The position numbers and the translations under genes were made by a program. Below, one piece after another: positions 17,140-25,618 of a DNA stretch of 64,000 bases. The notes below the pieces were generated by a model. It made no database searches. It worked only from the letters and a program-made list of their open reading frames with translations, and was not told the DNA's origin. The stretch is from assembly GCF_011046535.1 (NCBI RefSeq), contig NZ_CP049257.1, positions 1,798,001 to 1,862,000 of the forward strand, read 5' to 3'. Every line of letters starts with the position of its first letter. Position 1 is the stretch's first letter. Source of the stretch: Nocardioides anomalus (GTDB taxonomy: Bacteria > Actinomycetota > Actinomycetes > Propionibacteriales > Nocardioidaceae).

Positions 17140-17484
17140 GTGCACTACGCCCTGCTCATCTACACCGACCCGCACGCCCAGGACGGCGACACCGACGAGG
17201 AGCGGGCGGCGGTGACCGCCGAGTACCTCGCGATCCGCGAGGACCCCCGCGTCTGGGGCGGCGGCCACCTCCAGGGCGCCGACCTGGCCTCGACGGTCCG
17301 CGTCGCCGACGGCTCCGCGCTGGTCACCGACGGCCCGTTCGCCGACACCAAGGAGGTCATGGGCGGCTACTACCTGGTCGAGGCCGACGACCTCGACGGC
17401 GCGCTGGAGATCGCGGCGCGCGTGCCGGCGGCCCGGATGGGCGGCGCGGTCGAGGTCCGGCCCTTCCTGCTGCCACCCCACTGA
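17140..17484 (+). CDS. YCII/DGPF domain protein
   Basis: 114 residues from the GTG at 17140 behind GAGGAG. The DGPF signature is VTDGPFADTKEVMGGYYLVEA, a ferredoxin-like fold related to muconolactone isomerase (YCII family). Genes of this type are the usual partners of ECF42 sigma factors, and here the sigma gene follows 24 nt downstream. The function of DGPF proteins is unknown. It shares an ECF-like promoter with the paralogous module at 33.4 kb. Confidence 0.9.
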   Translation: MHYALLIYTDPHAQDGDTDEERAAVTAEYLAIREDPRVWGGGHLQGADLASTVRVADGSALVTDGPFADTKEVMGGYYLVEADDLDGALEIAARVPAARMGGAVEVRPFLLPPH

Positions 17485-17508
17485 CGGTGCGCCGAGGGTG
17501 CGCTGAGC

Positions 17509-18672
17509 GTGGAGGAGCTGGAGCAGGTCTTCCGGGACGAGTGGGGCCGCGTCCTCGCCGTCCTGGTCGGCCTGCTCCGCGACCTCGACCTGGCCGAGGA
17601 CGCGGTCCAGGCCGCGTTCGCCACCGCCGCCGAGCGCTGGCCGCGCGACGGCGTGCCGGCCAACCCCGCCGGCTGGCTCGTCCGCACCGCGCGCAACCAC
17701 GCCCTGGACCAGCTGCGGCGCGCCAGGACCCTCGCGGCGAAGCTGCCGCTGCTCGACCGGCCCGAGGAGGTCGCCGACGTGGACCCGAGCACGATCCCCG
17801 ACGAGCGGCTCGAGCTGCTCTTCACCTGCTGCCACCCCGCCCTCGCCCAGGACGCGCAGGTCGCGCTCACCCTCCGCGCGGTCGGCGGGCTGAGCACCGA
17901 GGAGATCGCCGCCGCGTTCCTCGTCGCCCCGGAGACCATGAAGAAGCGGCTCACCCGGGCCAAGCGGAAGGTCGCCGGCGCCGGCATCCCGTTCCGCGTC
18001 CCGCCGGACCACCTCCTGCCCGAGCGGCTCGGGGTCGTGCTGGCCGTGGTGTACCTCGTCTACAACCAGGGGTACGCCGGCCGCGTGGACCTCGAGGACG
18101 AGGCCCTCCGGCTCGGCCGGGTGCTGCTGGCGCTGATGCCGGACGAGGCGGAGGTGCACGGGCTGCTGGCGCTGATGCTGGCCCACCACGCCCGCCGGGC
18201 CGCCCGCCGCGACGGCGACGACCTGGTCCTGCTCGCGGACCAGGACCGCACCCGCTGGGACCACGCCCAGCTCGCCGAGGCCCGGCGCCACGCGGACCGG
18301 GCCATCGGCCCACGCGGGCCGTACGCCCTCCAGGCGGCCGTCGCCGTCCTCCAGACCGCCGACCCGGTGGACTGGGAGCAGGTCGCCGCGCTGTACGCCG
18401 AGCTGGCCGAGCGCACCGGCTCGCCCGTCGTCCGGCTCAACCGGGCCGTCGCGGTGGCCGAGCGGGGCGACACCGCGCAGGCGCTCGCGCTGGTCGACGC
18501 GGAGGCGGGGCGGCTCGACGGCTACCCCTACCTGCACTCCACCCGTGCCGAGCTGCTGCGCCGGCTCGGGCGCCACGACGAGGCGCGCGCGGCGTACGGG
18601 CGGGCGCTGGCGCTCACCACCGACGAGCGCGAGCGCCGGTTCCTGCGCCGACGGCGGGACGAGCAGCCGTAA
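17509..18672 (+). CDS. ECF sigma factor with C-terminal extension (ECF42-like)
   Basis: 387 residues. Region 2 is VEELEQVFRDEWGRVLAVLVG...LAEDAVQAAFATAAERWP and region 4 is LRAVGGLSTEEIAAAFLVAPETMKKRLTRAKR. A C-terminal extension of about 200 residues (from 180 on) has the family's conserved LPERLGVVLAVVYLVYNQGY and TPR-like helices. ECF42 factors lack a cognate anti-sigma, depend on this extension and sit next to DGPF genes, as here. The GTG at 17509 is the first sensible start; a TGA precedes it. Its stop codon TAA forms part of the -10 of the downstream EamA gene. The inducing signal is unknown. Confidence 0.92.
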   Translation: MEELEQVFRDEWGRVLAVLVGLLRDLDLAEDAVQAAFATAAERWPRDGVPANPAGWLVRTARNHALDQLRRARTLAAKLPLLDRPEEVADVDPSTIPDERLELLFTCCHPALAQDAQVALTLRAVGGLSTEEIAAAFLVAPETMKKRLTRAKRKVAGAGIPFRVPPDHLLPERLGVVLAVVYLVYNQGYAGRVDLEDEALRLGRVLLALMPDEAEVHGLLALMLAHHARRAARRDGDDLVLLADQDRTRWDHAQLAEARRHADRAIGPRGPYALQAAVAVLQTADPVDWEQVAALYAELAERTGSPVVRLNRAVAVAERGDTAQALALVDAEAGRLDGYPYLHSTRAELLRRLGRHDEARAAYGRALALTTDERERRFLRRRRDEQP

Positions 18673-18675
18673 GGT
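18670..18675 (+). promoter_or_regulatory. -10 element of the EamA gene, leaderless layout
   Basis: TAAGGT, whose TAA is also the sigma gene stop codon, is followed by 7 nt and the GTG at 18683. Confidence 0.5.
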
Positions 18676-18682
18676 GCCGCGG

Positions 18683-19531
18683 GTGCACCTCGACCCCGGA
18701 CCGCTGGTCGTGGTGCTCGTCCTGATCGCTGCGGTCATGCACGCGACGTGGAACGCGATCGCGCACGCGGCGACGGACCGGCTCGTCGGCTTCGCGCTGC
18801 TGTGCACGTCCGCCTTCGCGCTGGGCGCGGTCCTGGTGGTGACCGGTGGGCCGATCGACGGGCACCACCTGGCCCTGGCCGCCCTGAGCGCGGCCCTGCA
18901 CGTGGCGTACATGCTGCTGCTCTGGGCCAGCTACGAGCACGGCGACCTGAGCCGGTCCTACCCGATCGCCCGGGGGACCGGCGTCGCGCTGACCGCGGTG
19001 GCGTCGTTCTTCGCGCCGCGCTCGCCGCTCGGTCCGGACGTCGTCGTGGGCGTCGCGCTGGTCGTCGCCGGGCTGCTGGGCGTCACGCTGGTCGGCGGTC
19101 GCGGCCCGGGTCGCGGGCTGGCCGCGGCGCTGGGGACCGGCGCGGCCATCGCGGGCTACACCGTCGTGGACGGGCTCGCGGTCTCCGGCGGCGCGCCGGT
19201 CGTGGCGTACGCCGGCTGGCTGTTCCTCCTGCAGTCGTGGGTGCTGCCGCTGGTCGCCGTCGTGCGCCGCGGTCGCCGGCTGCGTCAGGTCGAGCGTCGC
19301 CAGGTCCTGCTCGGGCTGACCGGGGGAGCGGTGTCGCTGCTGGCCTACGGGCTGGTGCTGGTCGCCCAGACCTCGGGGGCGCTGGCGGCCATCGCCGCGC
19401 TGCGCGAGCTGAGCATCGCGGTCGGGGTGGTCATCGGCGCCTTCGTGCTGCACGAGCAGGCGGCCCGGCGCCGGCTGCTGCCGGCCGTGGCCATCACCGC
19501 CGGCGCGGTCGTGCTGGCCTTCAGCCTCTAG
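18683..19531 (+). CDS. EamA/DMT family permease
   Basis: 282 residues from the GTG at 18683, almost entirely hydrophobic with about ten membrane segments and the twofold internal repeat of the drug/metabolite transporter superfamily. It starts with a typical HATWNAIAHAATDR loop (first EamA half) and has ALRELSIAVGVVIGAFVLHE in the second half. It is an inner-membrane exporter, substrate unknown. The start 10 nt after the sigma stop, with its own TAAGGT -10, suggests independent transcription. It ends 33 nt before the next tetR gene. Confidence 0.85.
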   Translation: MHLDPGPLVVVLVLIAAVMHATWNAIAHAATDRLVGFALLCTSAFALGAVLVVTGGPIDGHHLALAALSAALHVAYMLLLWASYEHGDLSRSYPIARGTGVALTAVASFFAPRSPLGPDVVVGVALVVAGLLGVTLVGGRGPGRGLAAALGTGAAIAGYTVVDGLAVSGGAPVVAYAGWLFLLQSWVLPLVAVVRRGRRLRQVERRQVLLGLTGGAVSLLAYGLVLVAQTSGALAAIAALRELSIAVGVVIGAFVLHEQAARRRLLPAVAITAGAVVLAFSL

Positions 19532-19540
19532 ACACCGCAC

Positions 19541-19554
19541 GAGAACACGTTCTA
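19541..19554. promoter_or_regulatory. KstR-like operator on the promoter of the P450 operon
   Basis: GAGAACACGTTCTA contains the inverted repeat AGAAC-AC-GTTCT and matches the mycobacterial KstR consensus TnnAACnnGTTnnA at all fixed positions but the first. It overlaps the TAGTTT -10 of the tetR gene at 19565, so binding would block transcription of the whole operon. Confidence 0.6.
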
Positions 19555-19558
19555 GTTT
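19553..19558 (+). promoter_or_regulatory. -10 element of the P450 operon (tetR gene), leaderless layout
   Basis: TAGTTT, 6 nt before the GTG at 19565, overlapping the right end of the KstR-like operator. Confidence 0.55.
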
Positions 19559-19564
19559 GGACAG

Positions 19565-20119
19565 GTGTCCAACGCCGTCAAGGTGCCGCAGGCCGCCACC
19601 CTGGACCGGTTGCTGCGTGCGGCCGACGAGGAGCTGCAGGACGCCGGGGTCGAGGCGCTCACCATCCGCGGGGTGGCCAACCGGGCCGGGACGTCCACCG
19701 CGACGGCGTACAACTACCTGAGCTCGCGCAACCACCTGTTCGCCGAGCTGTTCCACCGCGAGGTCCTGCTGGCGCACCCACCGGAGATCGCCGGCCGAAC
19801 GCCACGCGACCGGGTGGTCAGCGTGACCACCCACCTGGCGCGCGTGCTGCAGGAGCGGCCGCACCTCGCGGCCGCGGCCAACCACGCGCTGCTCGGCACC
19901 GACCCCGACGTCGAGCGGGTCCGGGTCAGCATCGGCGCGGAGCTGGTCGGCCGGTTCCGGGAGGCGCTCGGCGACGCAGCCGACGAGGACGTCCTCGACG
20001 CGCTGCTGCTGGCGCTCACCGGTGCGCTGCTGCAGACCGGCCTCGGCCTCATCTCTTACGCCGACCTGCCGGCCCGGCTCGAGCGCGTGGTCACGACCGT
20101 GGTGAGGGGGAACGCGTGA
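19565..20119 (+). CDS. TetR family regulator leading the CYP51 operon
   Basis: 184 residues. The helix-turn-helix is LTIRGVANRAGTSTATAYNYLSSRNHLFAEL near residues 35-65, where the YNY/F recognition helix is typical of this group. It is the first gene of a ten- to eleven-gene operon. Its stop overlaps the P450 start (GTGA). By position it corresponds to M. tuberculosis Rv0767c beside cyp123. The AGAAC-N2-GTTCT palindrome over its own -10 is the likely operator. The ligand is unknown; a lipid or sterol-like CoA ester would fit the operon content, by inference. Confidence 0.88.
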   Translation: MSNAVKVPQAATLDRLLRAADEELQDAGVEALTIRGVANRAGTSTATAYNYLSSRNHLFAELFHREVLLAHPPEIAGRTPRDRVVSVTTHLARVLQERPHLAAAANHALLGTDPDVERVRVSIGAELVGRFREALGDAADEDVLDALLLALTGALLQTGLGLISYADLPARLERVVTTVVRGNA

Positions 20120-21303
20120 GGCTCGACCCGTACGACTACGGCTTCCAGGAGGACCCCTACCCGACGTACGCCCACCTCCGGGAGCACGAGCCGCTGCACC
20201 ACAACCCCGACCTCGACCTCTGGGCACTGAGCCGGCACGCCGACATCGCCGAGGCGCTGCGCACCGAGGGCACCTACTCCAACTCCTACGGCGTGGCCAT
20301 CGAGAAGTCGGCCTGGAGCCCGGACGCGCACCGCGTGATGTCCATCCTGGGGATGGACCCGCCCCGCCAGAAGCGGCTCCGGTCCCTCGTCTCCCGCGGG
20401 TTCACCCCGCGCCGGGTCCACGACCTGCTGCCGAGCATCCAGGCGCTCACCGACCGGTACCTCGGCGCGTGCCTCGACGCCGGCACCTTCGACTGGATCA
20501 CCGACTTCGCCGGCAAGCTGCCGATGGACGTCATCTCCGAGCTGATGGGCGTGCCCGAGGAGGACCGGGCCGAAGTGCGGCGGCAGGCCGACGTCGTCGT
20601 GCACCGCGAGGACGGCGTGCACGACGTGCCGCAGGCCGGCATGGAGGCCGCGCTCTGGCTCGCGGCGTACTACCAGGAGATGGTCGACCGGCGCCGGCGC
20701 GCGCCCAGCGACGACCTGACCAGCGCGCTCATCGCGGCGCAGGTGGACGGCGACCGGTTGACCGACGAGGACGTCATCGCCTTCCTCTTCCTCATGGTGG
20801 TGGCCGGGAACGAGACCACGACCAAGCTGCTCGGCCACGCGGTCTTCCACCTGACCCGGCACCCCGACCAGCTGGAGGCGGTGTTCGCGGACGAGACCCT
20901 GGTCGCGCCCTGGATCGAGGAGACGCTCCGCTTCGACACCTCCAGCCAGCTGCTGGCCCGCCTCCTCCTCCAGGACGTCGAGCTGCACGGCCGCACCGCG
21001 CCGGCCGGCTCCAAGCTGCTGCTCTGCCTGGGCTCGGCCAACCGCGACGAGCGCGTCTTCTCCCGACCGGACGAGTACGACGTGCACCGCGAGCCCGACG
21101 AGCTGGCCCCGCTGCTGTCCTTCGGCGGCGGCCGCCACTTCTGCCTGGGCGCGAACCTGGCCCGGCTCGAGGCCCGCGTCGCGCTGACCGCGCTGGTGCG
21201 CCGGGTCGGCGAGGTCGAGGTGGACCACGACCGGAGCGTCCGGGTGCACTCGCTCAACGTGCGCGGCTTCGCCTCGGTCCCGATGAGCGTGGTGGCGCGA
21301 TGA
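20116..21303 (+). CDS. Cytochrome P450 (CYP123-like position)
   Basis: 395 residues. The I-helix oxygen-binding motif is VVAGNETTTKL near 229, the ExxR is EETLR near 269, and the heme-binding loop is SFGGGRHFCLGANLAR with the proximal Cys near 342. It is a soluble class I bacterial P450, expected to accept electrons from the 3Fe-4S ferredoxin encoded three genes downstream. The GTG start overlaps the tetR stop. Its place between the tetR and SDR genes, next to cyp51, matches M. tuberculosis cyp123 (Rv0766c). Family assignment beyond position needs an alignment; the substrate is unknown. Confidence 0.9.
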   Translation: MRLDPYDYGFQEDPYPTYAHLREHEPLHHNPDLDLWALSRHADIAEALRTEGTYSNSYGVAIEKSAWSPDAHRVMSILGMDPPRQKRLRSLVSRGFTPRRVHDLLPSIQALTDRYLGACLDAGTFDWITDFAGKLPMDVISELMGVPEEDRAEVRRQADVVVHREDGVHDVPQAGMEAALWLAAYYQEMVDRRRRAPSDDLTSALIAAQVDGDRLTDEDVIAFLFLMVVAGNETTTKLLGHAVFHLTRHPDQLEAVFADETLVAPWIEETLRFDTSSQLLARLLLQDVELHGRTAPAGSKLLLCLGSANRDERVFSRPDEYDVHREPDELAPLLSFGGGRHFCLGANLARLEARVALTALVRRVGEVEVDHDRSVRVHSLNVRGFASVPMSVVAR

Positions 21304-22076
21304 GCAAGTACGACCAGCCCGCGCGCCGGCCCGCCGTGGTGACCGGCGCCAGCTCCGGCATCGGCGCGGCCACGGCGCTGACCTTGGCCAGGGCCGGGTT
21401 CCCGGTCGCGCTCGGCGCCCGGCGCACCGACCGGCTGGAGGAGGTCGCCGCGCAGATCCGGGCCGACGGCGGCGAGGCAGCGGTCCACGCGCTCGACCTG
21501 ACCGACGACGGGTCGGTGCAGGCGTTCGCGAAGGCGGTGACCGACGAGCTCGGCCCGATCGAGGTGGTCGTCTCGAACGCCGGCGCGGTCGCCCCCGGCA
21601 AGCTGACCGAGATCGACTCCGAGCGCGTCACCCGCGAGCTGGACCTGGCCATGGTCGGGGCGCACCGGCTGGTCCGCGCCTTCGTCCCGGGAATGCTGGA
21701 GCGGCGCCGCGGCGACCTGCTCTTCGTGTCCTCCGACACCGCCGTGCAGCCCCGGCCGTTCATGGCGGCGTACTCCGCCAGCAAGTGGGGGCTGGAGGGG
21801 CTGGTGGCCAGCCTGCAGCTGGAGCTCGAGGGCACCGGCGTCCGCGCCTCCGTGGTCCGGCCCGGCCCGACCTGGAGCGGGATGGGCGAGGACTGGGATC
21901 CCGACGACGCGGCGTTCGTGCTCAACCAGTGGGTGCGCTTCGGGCTGGCCCGCCACCCGCACTTCATGAAGCCGGCCGCCGTGGCCGAGGCCATCGCCAC
22001 CGTCGTCGGCGCCCCGCGCGGCGTGCACCTCAAGCTGGTCGAGGTCAGCCCCGAAGCACCCCTGGAGGACGCATGA
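21300..22076 (+). CDS. Short-chain dehydrogenase/reductase
   Basis: 258 residues, classical SDR: cofactor motif VVTGASSGIGAATA near residue 16, SNAGAV strand, catalytic YSASK near 159. The acidic-to-basic pattern after strand 2 (GARRTDRLEE) suggests NADP(H). The ATG overlaps the preceding P450 stop (ATGA) and its own stop overlaps the cyp51 start, so it is translationally coupled on both sides. It occupies the position of Rv0765c between cyp123 and cyp51 and probably oxidises or reduces the alcohol/ketone made by one of the P450s. Confidence 0.9.
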   Translation: MSKYDQPARRPAVVTGASSGIGAATALTLARAGFPVALGARRTDRLEEVAAQIRADGGEAAVHALDLTDDGSVQAFAKAVTDELGPIEVVVSNAGAVAPGKLTEIDSERVTRELDLAMVGAHRLVRAFVPGMLERRRGDLLFVSSDTAVQPRPFMAAYSASKWGLEGLVASLQLELEGTGVRASVVRPGPTWSGMGEDWDPDDAAFVLNQWVRFGLARHPHFMKPAAVAEAIATVVGAPRGVHLKLVEVSPEAPLEDA

Positions 22077-23401
22077 CCATCCCCGAGGTCTCCTACGCGG
22101 TGCCCGACGACGGGTTCGGCCACCTGGCCGAGCTGCGGGTGGACCCCATCGGGCTGTTCCACCGGGTCCGCGATGAGTGCGGCGACATCGGCCGCTTCCG
22201 GCTGGCCGACCGCGACGTGGTGCTGGTCAGTGGCGCGGAGGCCAACGAGCAGTTCTTCCGGGCGCCCGACTCCACCCTCGACCAGGCGGCGGCGTACCCG
22301 TTCATGACGCCGATCTTCGGCCAGGGCGTGGTCTTCGACGCCTCGCCCGAGGAGCGCCAGCAGATGCTGAAGAACCAGGCCCTGCGCGGCGACATGATGC
22401 GCGGCCACGCGCAGACCATCGAGGCCGAGATCGACCGCATGGTCGGCCAGTGGGGCGACGAGGGCGAGATCGACCTGCTCGACTGGTTCGCCGAGCTGAC
22501 GATCTACACGACGTCGAGCTGCCTGATCGGCCAGCCGTTCCGCGAGGAGCTGGACGCGAGCTTCGCCCAGCACTACCACGAGCTCGAGCGCGGCACCGAC
22601 GCCCTGGCCTACGTCGACCCGTACGCCGACATCGAGTCCTTCCGCCGCCGCGACGCGGCCCGCGAGGAGCTGGTCGCGCTGGTCCAGGCGATCATCGACC
22701 GGCGCCAGGAGCGCGGGAAGGTCGCCCGTGAGGAGCGCGACCTGCTCGACGTCCTCATCTCGATCGAGATGAGCGCGGACCACATCACCGGGATCTTCAT
22801 CTCGATGATGTTCGCCGGCCACCACACCTCGTCCGGCACCGCGGCCTGGGCGCTGATCGAGCTGCTCCGCCACCCCGAGGTGCTGGAGGGCGTGGTGGCC
22901 GAGCTCGACGTCCTCTACGCCGACGGCAGTGAGATCAGCTTCCAGGCGCTGCGCTCGATCCCGCGGCTGGAGGCGGCGCTCAAGGAGACGCTGCGGCTGC
23001 ACCCACCGCTGGTCATCCTGCTCCGGGTGGTGCAGGAGGAGATCGAGCTGGCCGGGCAGAGGATCGCGCCCGGGACCATGGTGGCCGCGAGCCCGCGGGT
23101 CTCGAACCGGATCGCCACGGACTTCCCCGAGCCCGACCTCTTCGACCCGGGCCGCTACCTGGACCCCCGCCAGGAGGACCTGCAGAACCGCTGGACCTGG
23201 ATCCCGTTCGGCGCCGGGAGGCACCGGTGCGTGGGCAACGCGTTCGCGATGATGCAGCTCAAGGCCATTTTCTCGGTCCTCCTGCGCGACTACGAGTTCG
23301 AGATGACCCAGCCCGGCGAGAGCTACCGCGACGACGTCTCCAAGATGGTCATCCAGCTCCAGCAGCCGTGCCGGGTCCGCTACCGGAAGCGTGCGCGATG
23401 A
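22073..23401 (+). CDS. cyp51: Cytochrome P450 CYP51 (sterol 14-alpha-demethylase family)
   Basis: 442 residues, close in length and sequence to M. tuberculosis CYP51 (Rv0764c). Family-specific stretches include AYPFMTPIFGQGVVFDASPE, HELERGTDALAYVDPY, the I-helix MMFAGHHTSSGTA near 245, KETLRLHPPL near 304 and the heme loop WIPFGAGRHRCVGNAFAMMQ near 376-395. CYP51 removes the 14-alpha methyl of sterols. Most actinomycetes do not make sterols, so the physiological substrate is open. It is coupled to the SDR gene by ATGA and followed 7 nt later by its ferredoxin, the same pairing as in Mycobacterium. Confidence 0.95.
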   Translation: MTIPEVSYAVPDDGFGHLAELRVDPIGLFHRVRDECGDIGRFRLADRDVVLVSGAEANEQFFRAPDSTLDQAAAYPFMTPIFGQGVVFDASPEERQQMLKNQALRGDMMRGHAQTIEAEIDRMVGQWGDEGEIDLLDWFAELTIYTTSSCLIGQPFREELDASFAQHYHELERGTDALAYVDPYADIESFRRRDAAREELVALVQAIIDRRQERGKVAREERDLLDVLISIEMSADHITGIFISMMFAGHHTSSGTAAWALIELLRHPEVLEGVVAELDVLYADGSEISFQALRSIPRLEAALKETLRLHPPLVILLRVVQEEIELAGQRIAPGTMVAASPRVSNRIATDFPEPDLFDPGRYLDPRQEDLQNRWTWIPFGAGRHRCVGNAFAMMQLKAIFSVLLRDYEFEMTQPGESYRDDVSKMVIQLQQPCRVRYRKRAR

Positions 23402-23408
23402 GGCCGGC

Positions 23409-23603
23409 ATGAGGGTCGTCGCCGACCTGGACCTGTGCCAGGCCCACCAGATGTGCCAGGGCGAGGCGCCCACCGTGTTCGGCCACGCCGACGACGACCG
23501 GGTCGCCGTCCTGCAGGAGCACCCCGACGACACCCTGCGGCCCGAGGTCGAGGCCGCGGTCCGCTACTGCCCCGCCATGGCTCTGTCGATCGAGGAGGCC
23601 TAG
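23409..23603 (+). CDS. 3Fe-4S ferredoxin, partner of CYP51
   Basis: 64 residues from the ATG at 23409; an in-frame GTG at 23391 would overlap cyp51 and is less likely. Cluster ligands are CQAHQMC (C-x2-H-x2-C, the His replacing the usual second Cys) and CPAMAL near the C-terminus, as in the ferredoxin next to mycobacterial cyp51 (Rv0763c). It transfers single electrons from a reductase to the P450s; no reductase gene is in the operon. GAGGAGGCC just before its stop serves as the ribosome site of the next gene. Confidence 0.93.
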   Translation: MRVVADLDLCQAHQMCQGEAPTVFGHADDDRVAVLQEHPDDTLRPEVEAAVRYCPAMALSIEEA

Positions 23604-24164
23604 ATGTACGACCGCGCCGAGATGGACGCCTTCTGGGAGCGCTGGCTGGTCGCCAACCGCACCGCCGAGGCCGAGCGCGACTGGGGGCCGATGGCGGACT
23701 TCTACACCGAGGACGCGACGTACGGCTGGATGTACACCCCCGACGAGCACTTCATGGCCGTCGGCCGCGAGCAGATCCGCGAGTGGGCGCTGGGGCTGGA
23801 GATGGCCGGGCTGGACGGGTGGCACTACGACTACGTGGCCACGGTGATGGACGAGACCAACGGGATGGTCGTCGGCTTCTGGAAGCAGCGCGCGGGGATC
23901 ACCGACGACGCCACGGGGCGCGAGTACGAGATCCGCGGCATCGGCGGCTCGTGGTTCGGCTGGACGCCCGAGGGGTTCGCCTGGCAGCGGGACTGGTTCG
24001 ACCTGGGCAGCGTCGCCACGACGTTCCTGGAGATCGCCGGCAGCGGCAAGGCCCCGCAGGGGCTGCTGGACCGGATGTCGCTGGACGGCAGGTCGCAGCC
24101 GGGCCACTTCACCCACGCCGACCTGCCGTCGTCGGTGTGGCCGCCGGTGGTGGGGGACGCGTGA
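23604..24164 (+). CDS. NTF2/SnoaL-like protein (Rv0762c-like)
   Basis: 186 residues. The pattern FWERWLVANRTAE, then WGPMADFYTEDATYGWMY, GREQIREWALG and VVGFWKQRA is an NTF2/SnoaL-like cone fold, used by polyketide cyclases, dehydratases and isomerases. By size and position directly after the ferredoxin it corresponds to Rv0762c of M. tuberculosis. The ATG immediately follows the ferredoxin TAG with GAGGAGGCC upstream. Its GTGA overlap with the aldehyde dehydrogenase couples the two. An isomerase or hydratase role in the same pathway is plausible but unproven. Confidence 0.75.
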   Translation: MYDRAEMDAFWERWLVANRTAEAERDWGPMADFYTEDATYGWMYTPDEHFMAVGREQIREWALGLEMAGLDGWHYDYVATVMDETNGMVVGFWKQRAGITDDATGREYEIRGIGGSWFGWTPEGFAWQRDWFDLGSVATTFLEIAGSGKAPQGLLDRMSLDGRSQPGHFTHADLPSSVWPPVVGDA

Positions 24165-25618
24165 GCCTGCCGCCCCCGCCGCTGCTGCTGATCGACGGCA
24201 CGCTGGTCCCCGCCAGCGACGGCGCGACCTACGCCGTGCTCAACCCCGCCACCGGCGCCGAGATCGGCCAGGCGCCGGACGCCACCGCGGCCGACGTGGA
24301 CGCCGCCATCGCCGCCGCCCGGCGCGCGTTCGACGAGTCGGACTGGTCGACCGACGTCGCGCTGCGGGTGCACTGCCTGCGCCAGCTGCACCGGGCGCTG
24401 CTCGACCACGCGGAGACGTTCGGGGCGCTGACCACCGCCGAGGTCGGGATGCCGGCGTTCATGCAGACCGCGGCGGGCTTCGACGTCCCGGTCGACGGGC
24501 TGCGCTGGGTCGCGGACCTGGCCGAGTCCTACGCGTACGAGACCGATCTCGGCGTCGCGGCGCCGATGGGGATCCGGAGCCGGCGGACGGTACGCCGCGA
24601 GCCGGTCGGCGTGGTCGCCGCGATCACGCCGTGGAACGTCCCGACCCAGATCAACCTGGCCAAGGTCGGCCCGGCGCTGGCGGCCGGGTGCACCGTCGTG
24701 CTCAAGCCGGCACCGGACACGCCCTGGCTGGCCTGCGAGCTGGGCCGGCTGGCCGCCGAGCACACCGGCCTGCCGCCCGGCGTGCTCAACGTGGTCTCGC
24801 CGCGGTCCGACGAGGTGGCCTCGGTGCTGACCACCGACCCGCGCGTGGACATGGTGTCGTTCACCGGCTCCACCGCGACCGGCCGCGCGATCATGGCGGC
24901 CGCGGCGCCGACCCTCAAGCGGGTGTTCCTCGAGCTGGGCGGGAAGTCGGCCGCGATCGCGCTCGACGACGCCGACGTCGCCGCGGTGGCCGGCGCCACG
25001 GCCTTCACCGCCTGCATCCACGCCGGCCAGGGCTGCGCGATCACCACGCGGCTGGTCGTGCCCCGCGAGAGGTACGACGAGGCCGTCCGGGTCGCCGCGC
25101 AGACGATGGAGTCGATCGGGGCCCAGGACCCGACCGACCCCGGCGCGATCTGCGGCCCGGTCATCTCCCAGGTGCAGCGCGACCGGGTCGAGTCCTACCT
25201 CCGGCTGGCCGAGGAGGAGGGCGGCACCTTCGCCACCGGTGGTCACGTGATCGACCGGGACGGCTTCTGGGTCGAGCCCACCGTGGTGGCGGGACTCGAC
25301 AACTCGAGCCGACTGGCCCAGGAGGAGATCTTCGGGCCGGTGCTGGTGGTCATCGCGCACGACGGTGACGACGACGCGGTCCGGATCGCCAACGAGTCGG
25401 CCTACGGCCTCTCCGGCTCGGTGGACTCCGGGGACCTGGAGCGGGCCAGAGCGGTGGCCCGGCGGATCCGGACCGGCACCCTCGCGGTGAACGGCGGGGT
25501 GTGGTTCAGCCCGGACGCGCCGTTCGGCGGCTACAAGCAGTCCGGGGTCGGCCGCGAGATGGGCGTGGCCGGCTTCGAGGAGTACCTCGAGACCAAGACG
25601 ATGGCGGAGCCCGCATGA
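24161..25618 (+). CDS. Aldehyde dehydrogenase
   Basis: 485 residues, complete NAD(P)+-dependent ALDH. Key sites: ITPWNVP near 148, nucleotide-binding FTGSTATGRAI near 236, general base Glu in FLELGGKSA near 258, catalytic Cys in AGQGCAITTR near 292, and EEIFGPVL near 390. It corresponds in the syntenic block to aldA (Rv0768). It is coupled by 4-nt overlaps on both sides. It probably oxidises an aldehyde made by the P450/SDR steps to the acid; the real substrate is unknown. Confidence 0.93.
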   Translation: MSLPPPPLLLIDGTLVPASDGATYAVLNPATGAEIGQAPDATAADVDAAIAAARRAFDESDWSTDVALRVHCLRQLHRALLDHAETFGALTTAEVGMPAFMQTAAGFDVPVDGLRWVADLAESYAYETDLGVAAPMGIRSRRTVRREPVGVVAAITPWNVPTQINLAKVGPALAAGCTVVLKPAPDTPWLACELGRLAAEHTGLPPGVLNVVSPRSDEVASVLTTDPRVDMVSFTGSTATGRAIMAAAAPTLKRVFLELGGKSAAIALDDADVAAVAGATAFTACIHAGQGCAITTRLVVPRERYDEAVRVAAQTMESIGAQDPTDPGAICGPVISQVQRDRVESYLRLAEEEGGTFATGGHVIDRDGFWVEPTVVAGLDNSSRLAQEEIFGPVLVVIAHDGDDDAVRIANESAYGLSGSVDSGDLERARAVARRIRTGTLAVNGGVWFSPDAPFGGYKQSGVGREMGVAGFEEYLETKTMAEPA

